34,926 nt of DNA from an uncultured Haloferula sp. Lineage in GTDB: Bacteria > Verrucomicrobiota > Verrucomicrobiae > Verrucomicrobiales > Akkermansiaceae. This document shows positions 33,074 to 34,926 of this stretch, piece by piece. Under the pieces are notes generated by a model. It saw only the letters and a program-made list of their open reading frames with translations, did no database searches and was not told the origin of the DNA. The stretch's first letter is position 1, and each line of letters begins with the position of its first letter. Location of the stretch: NCBI GenBank assembly GCA_946885645.1, contig CAMPGU010000013.1, forward strand, positions 1-34,926. Direction: 5' to 3'. The translations under genes were made by a program, and so were the position numbers.

Positions 33074-33310
33074 ATGGCAGAGTTCATCGAAAAAGTCGCC
33101 GTTGACTGGATCGAGGTCCGCGCCGGTCGCATCCGCGTGCGGAAAGGCCATCCCACCTCGGCACAACTGAAGCGATTGCGGGCCCTCTTCGACGCCGATT
33201 CGCTGCCCGTCAGCAGTTCCTTCTGGGTGACTCGGGACCGCAGGATCCATTTCAAGCCGAGCTTCCCGGCCGCCCTTCGCCCCGCGGTGCGTGCGATCAT
33301 GGTCCCCTGA
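33074..33310 (+). CDS. small protein of unknown function
   Basis: A 78-residue basic protein, AEFIEKVAVDWIEVRAGRIRVRKG followed by AQLKRLRALFDAD and HFKPSFPAALRPAVRAIMVP. The general pattern, a short sheet, a helix and a closing FKPSFPAALR-like segment, faintly recalls DUF3634 proteins, but I would not transfer that name. It follows dxs by 26 bases on the same strand. The longer open frame from 32834 overlaps dxs and its extra residues look like an out-of-frame reading. Confidence 0.65.
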   Translation: MAEFIEKVAVDWIEVRAGRIRVRKGHPTSAQLKRLRALFDADSLPVSSSFWVTRDRRIHFKPSFPAALRPAVRAIMVP

Positions 33311-33481
33311 GGGGCAGGGGCATTTTGCAATCCCCGCGCTCTTTTCCTTCGTTGCACCTTGCACGGGAGGCTTCTGAAAGGCGGCTCTAACCGATTGATG
33401 GATAGCGAAAGCACCCTGCGGCATGAGGCGTGCGAGGAGGAAGGTGCGAAGTCGAAACTTCGTAACCAACCTTCCCCTCAT

Positions 33482-33916
33482 ATGAGATACCTCCGCACCA
33501 CCTTTCTCGGCCTCGCCTCCGCTCTGCTTCTGACCCAGTGTGAAAAGACGCGGGGCGGAGCAGACATGTCCTTCGCGAAAAGTACCTTCGAGTCGCTCGC
33601 ACGCGGAGACACGGCGGTGAGGGACAATATCGATTGGTCCACCCTGCAATCGATGGGGCAGAACGTGGGAGCCGCTTACGTCCAGCTCCCCTCCGAAACG
33701 GAGAAGGTGAATTTCCAGAACGCTTTCGTGACCCAATTTTCCACCGCCTTCCGCGAGGCGGGCGGCTCCCCCGACAAGTTTGAAAACTGGCGGGTCAGTT
33801 TCCATGACGACTTCAAGACGGAGGTGGCCGCCGATTCCGGGGGAGGAACGGTCACCATCACCGTCACCGAGCGCGACGGAAAAGAGCGCGTCTCGGGCCT
33901 CGGCTTCATCCGCTGA
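33482..33916 (+). CDS. putative lipoprotein of unknown function
   Basis: A 144-residue product beginning MRYLRTTFLGLASALLLTQC. The n-h-c pattern ending in Cys20 is a lipoprotein signal, although TQC is a weak lipobox (Gln in the -1 position). The mature part is small and soluble (FAKSTFESLARGDTAVRDNIDWSTLQSMG, then beta-type VTITVTERDGKERVSGLGFIR). I recognise no family. ATG 33482 is chosen because the signal sequence starts there; the open frame extends to 33359 with unlikely residues. It is convergent with the next gene, 73 bases apart. Confidence 0.65.
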   Translation: MRYLRTTFLGLASALLLTQCEKTRGGADMSFAKSTFESLARGDTAVRDNIDWSTLQSMGQNVGAAYVQLPSETEKVNFQNAFVTQFSTAFREAGGSPDKFENWRVSFHDDFKTEVAADSGGGTVTITVTERDGKERVSGLGFIR

Positions 33917-33989
33917 ATGCGGCTGGAGTTGCCATGACAAGGGTCGGCTCCCGCGAGGGAGTCGGCCCATTCCGGGTTCATTCCCGGGT

Positions 33990-34712
33990 TCACTCCAGGA
34001 GCTCCAGGTTCTTGTTGTAGGTCTTTTCCCCTTTCAGGGAAAGCAACTGCTGCTTGTTGCTGTTCGCGAAATTGGCCGGTATCGATTGAGCCTGATGGAT
34101 CTCCGTGCCGTCCTCGCTATGGACCACCAGGGCGTAGCCGATGTAGCGGGCGCCGAACTTCCCATAGCCGCGGCGGTCGTAGGCCTGGGAGAATTTAGGC
34201 ACCTTCAGCTCGGTGGAGCCCAAGGGCTCCAGTTCGGGAAGATCGAAGGTGTGTGTTTTGAAAACGTAAACGTTCGAGGCGTTCTCCACGGGCTTTCCCA
34301 GGAAGATAGCGGTCAGCTTTCCCTTCGCCGTCTTGCGGTGGGCGTCGGGGTTCTTGACCGTGACGGTCGGGTCCAGGGTGACCCGTTGGTCGTCGAAATC
34401 CTCCGCACCGGTGGTCTTGCGGGTTCTTCCGGGGTCCAGCTGCAGCTCGAATTTCGTGGCGACGTTTCCCCCTTCCGTCTCCCATTCCTTGATGGAAGAG
34501 CGGGTCTTCTCGTCGAGGCTATCCAGAGGCATCTGGAATACCTTCTTATCGGTCTCCCGGATCACCGTTATTTTTCCCTCCGTCAGGGAGCGGAGGCGTC
34601 CCACCATGCTCTTTCCCGCCGAGCTGGTGATGGTGAGCGGTTCACTGTCAGCCAGCACGGAGGATGGAAAGACGGCGAGCGCAACCCGGAGGAGGAGTTG
34701 AAAAACCTTCAC
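33990..34712 (-). CDS. secreted protein with SHD1-like N-terminal domain
   Basis: The 240-residue product has a signal peptide (MKVFQLLLRVALAVFPSSVLA, cleavage before DSEPL). It then shows an SHD1-like small beta module: LTITSSAGKSMVGRLRSLTEGKITVIRETDKKVFQMPLDSLDEKTRSSIKEWE (about 25-77). This module, in which a modified residue description precedes a PLxxLD-type segment, is frequent in exported proteins of Verrucomicrobiota and Planctomycetota. The remainder (about 85-240) is beta-rich, with no recognised motif. It is a likely periplasmic or outer-surface protein of unknown role. Its promoter should lie in 34713-34800. Confidence 0.7.
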   Translation of the reverse strand: MKVFQLLLRVALAVFPSSVLADSEPLTITSSAGKSMVGRLRSLTEGKITVIRETDKKVFQMPLDSLDEKTRSSIKEWETEGGNVATKFELQLDPGRTRKTTGAEDFDDQRVTLDPTVTVKNPDAHRKTAKGKLTAIFLGKPVENASNVYVFKTHTFDLPELEPLGSTELKVPKFSQAYDRRGYGKFGARYIGYALVVHSEDGTEIHQAQSIPANFANSNKQQLLSLKGEKTYNKNLELLE

Positions 34713-34926
34713 GCCGGGTTGATATCAAAATCCGGGAAAAATGGCAAGTTGGAGCAGTTTTATGTCAGGATACATTCATGTAATGACCCGTAGGGTGTCT
34801 GTCCTTTTGAGGCTTTGCGCTGGAGGCGCTCAAGCGCCGCCGAGCGTTGCGGCGATCAATGGAGCCGCGTCCAGGAAACAGGGATAGCGGGGTTGCCAGC
34901 CGGTTCCGCGGAGCTTTGCATTCGAC
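34713..34926. other. right-end intergenic sequence
   Basis: No gene is supported to the window edge. The first 90 bases are AT-richer and probably hold the promoter of the leftward SHD1-like gene. A 5-base-stem hairpin, GGCGC (34825-34829) and GCGCC (34834-34838), has a 4-base loop and no T tract. Short open frames on both strands contain stops within about 60 codons and show no recognisable protein. Confidence 0.5.

Noticed and set aside
34755..34926. Remnant of a transposase or a partial gene at the right edge
   Set aside because: Open frames on both strands are short and stop-interrupted, and no terminal repeats or transposase motifs are visible.

Overview
This window reads as a chromosomal stretch of a GC-rich (roughly 60-65%), densely coding Gram-negative bacterium. 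A member of Verrucomicrobiota (Verrucomicrobiales, Luteolibacter/Haloferula-like) is my best guess. The guess rests on the protein flavour: an SHD1-like secreted protein, a three-domain copper nitrite reductase, a B12-dependent ribonucleotide reductase and a 1-deoxyxylulose-5-phosphate synthase with an unusual TPP motif. No rRNA, tRNA, CRISPR array or insertion sequence was recognised. TAG, TGA and TAA are all used as ordinary stops.

Region 1 (about 1-12440) is a nitrogen-oxide and low-oxygen island. It holds the 5' part of a nitronate-monooxygenase-like flavoprotein, an alpha/beta hydrolase whose nucleophile serine is replaced by aspartate, and an outer-membrane beta-barrel protein. Next come an Rrf2-type Fe-S regulator (NsrR/IscR-like), a class II ribonucleotide reductase (NrdJ), and the di-iron Fe-S repair protein RIC (YtfE/ScdA). 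The island closes with a leftward gene string: radical SAM/SPASM protein, NirJ-like radical SAM protein broken by an in-frame TAG, three-domain NirK (copper plus heme c), NirV, SCO and a 48-residue ORF. The last four genes are joined by three consecutive 4-base start/stop overlaps. The picture is respiratory nitrite reduction to NO combined with NO sensing, Fe-S repair and oxygen-independent dNTP synthesis. No NO reductase or N2O reductase is in the window.

Region 2 (about 12680-23160) is accessory. It has an orphan CheB-type methylesterase, a small WYL-like protein and a secreted protein with six EF-hand loops at exactly 33-residue spacing. It continues with a GT4 glycosyltransferase fused to a second, probably helical domain, a UbiB/AarF-type kinase, a manganese catalase with a good sigma-54 promoter match upstream, and a 778-residue protein of unknown function.

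Region 3 (about 23235-34712) is mostly housekeeping and regulatory. It contains a small conserved hypothetical, a DksA/TraR zinc-finger protein, a rhodanese-YceI fusion, MarC, acylphosphatase, CutA, and an NtrB/NtrC-like two-component pair. Then follow a GT39-like membrane protein, XseB, Dxs, a small hypothetical, a putative lipoprotein and an SHD1-like secreted protein.

Points most worth following up are the amber codon in the NirJ-like gene, the palindromes in front of the nitrogen-oxide genes, the Ser-to-Asp hydrolase, the small ORF ending the nirK operon, the 33-residue EF-hand ladder and the sigma-54 promoter before the catalase.
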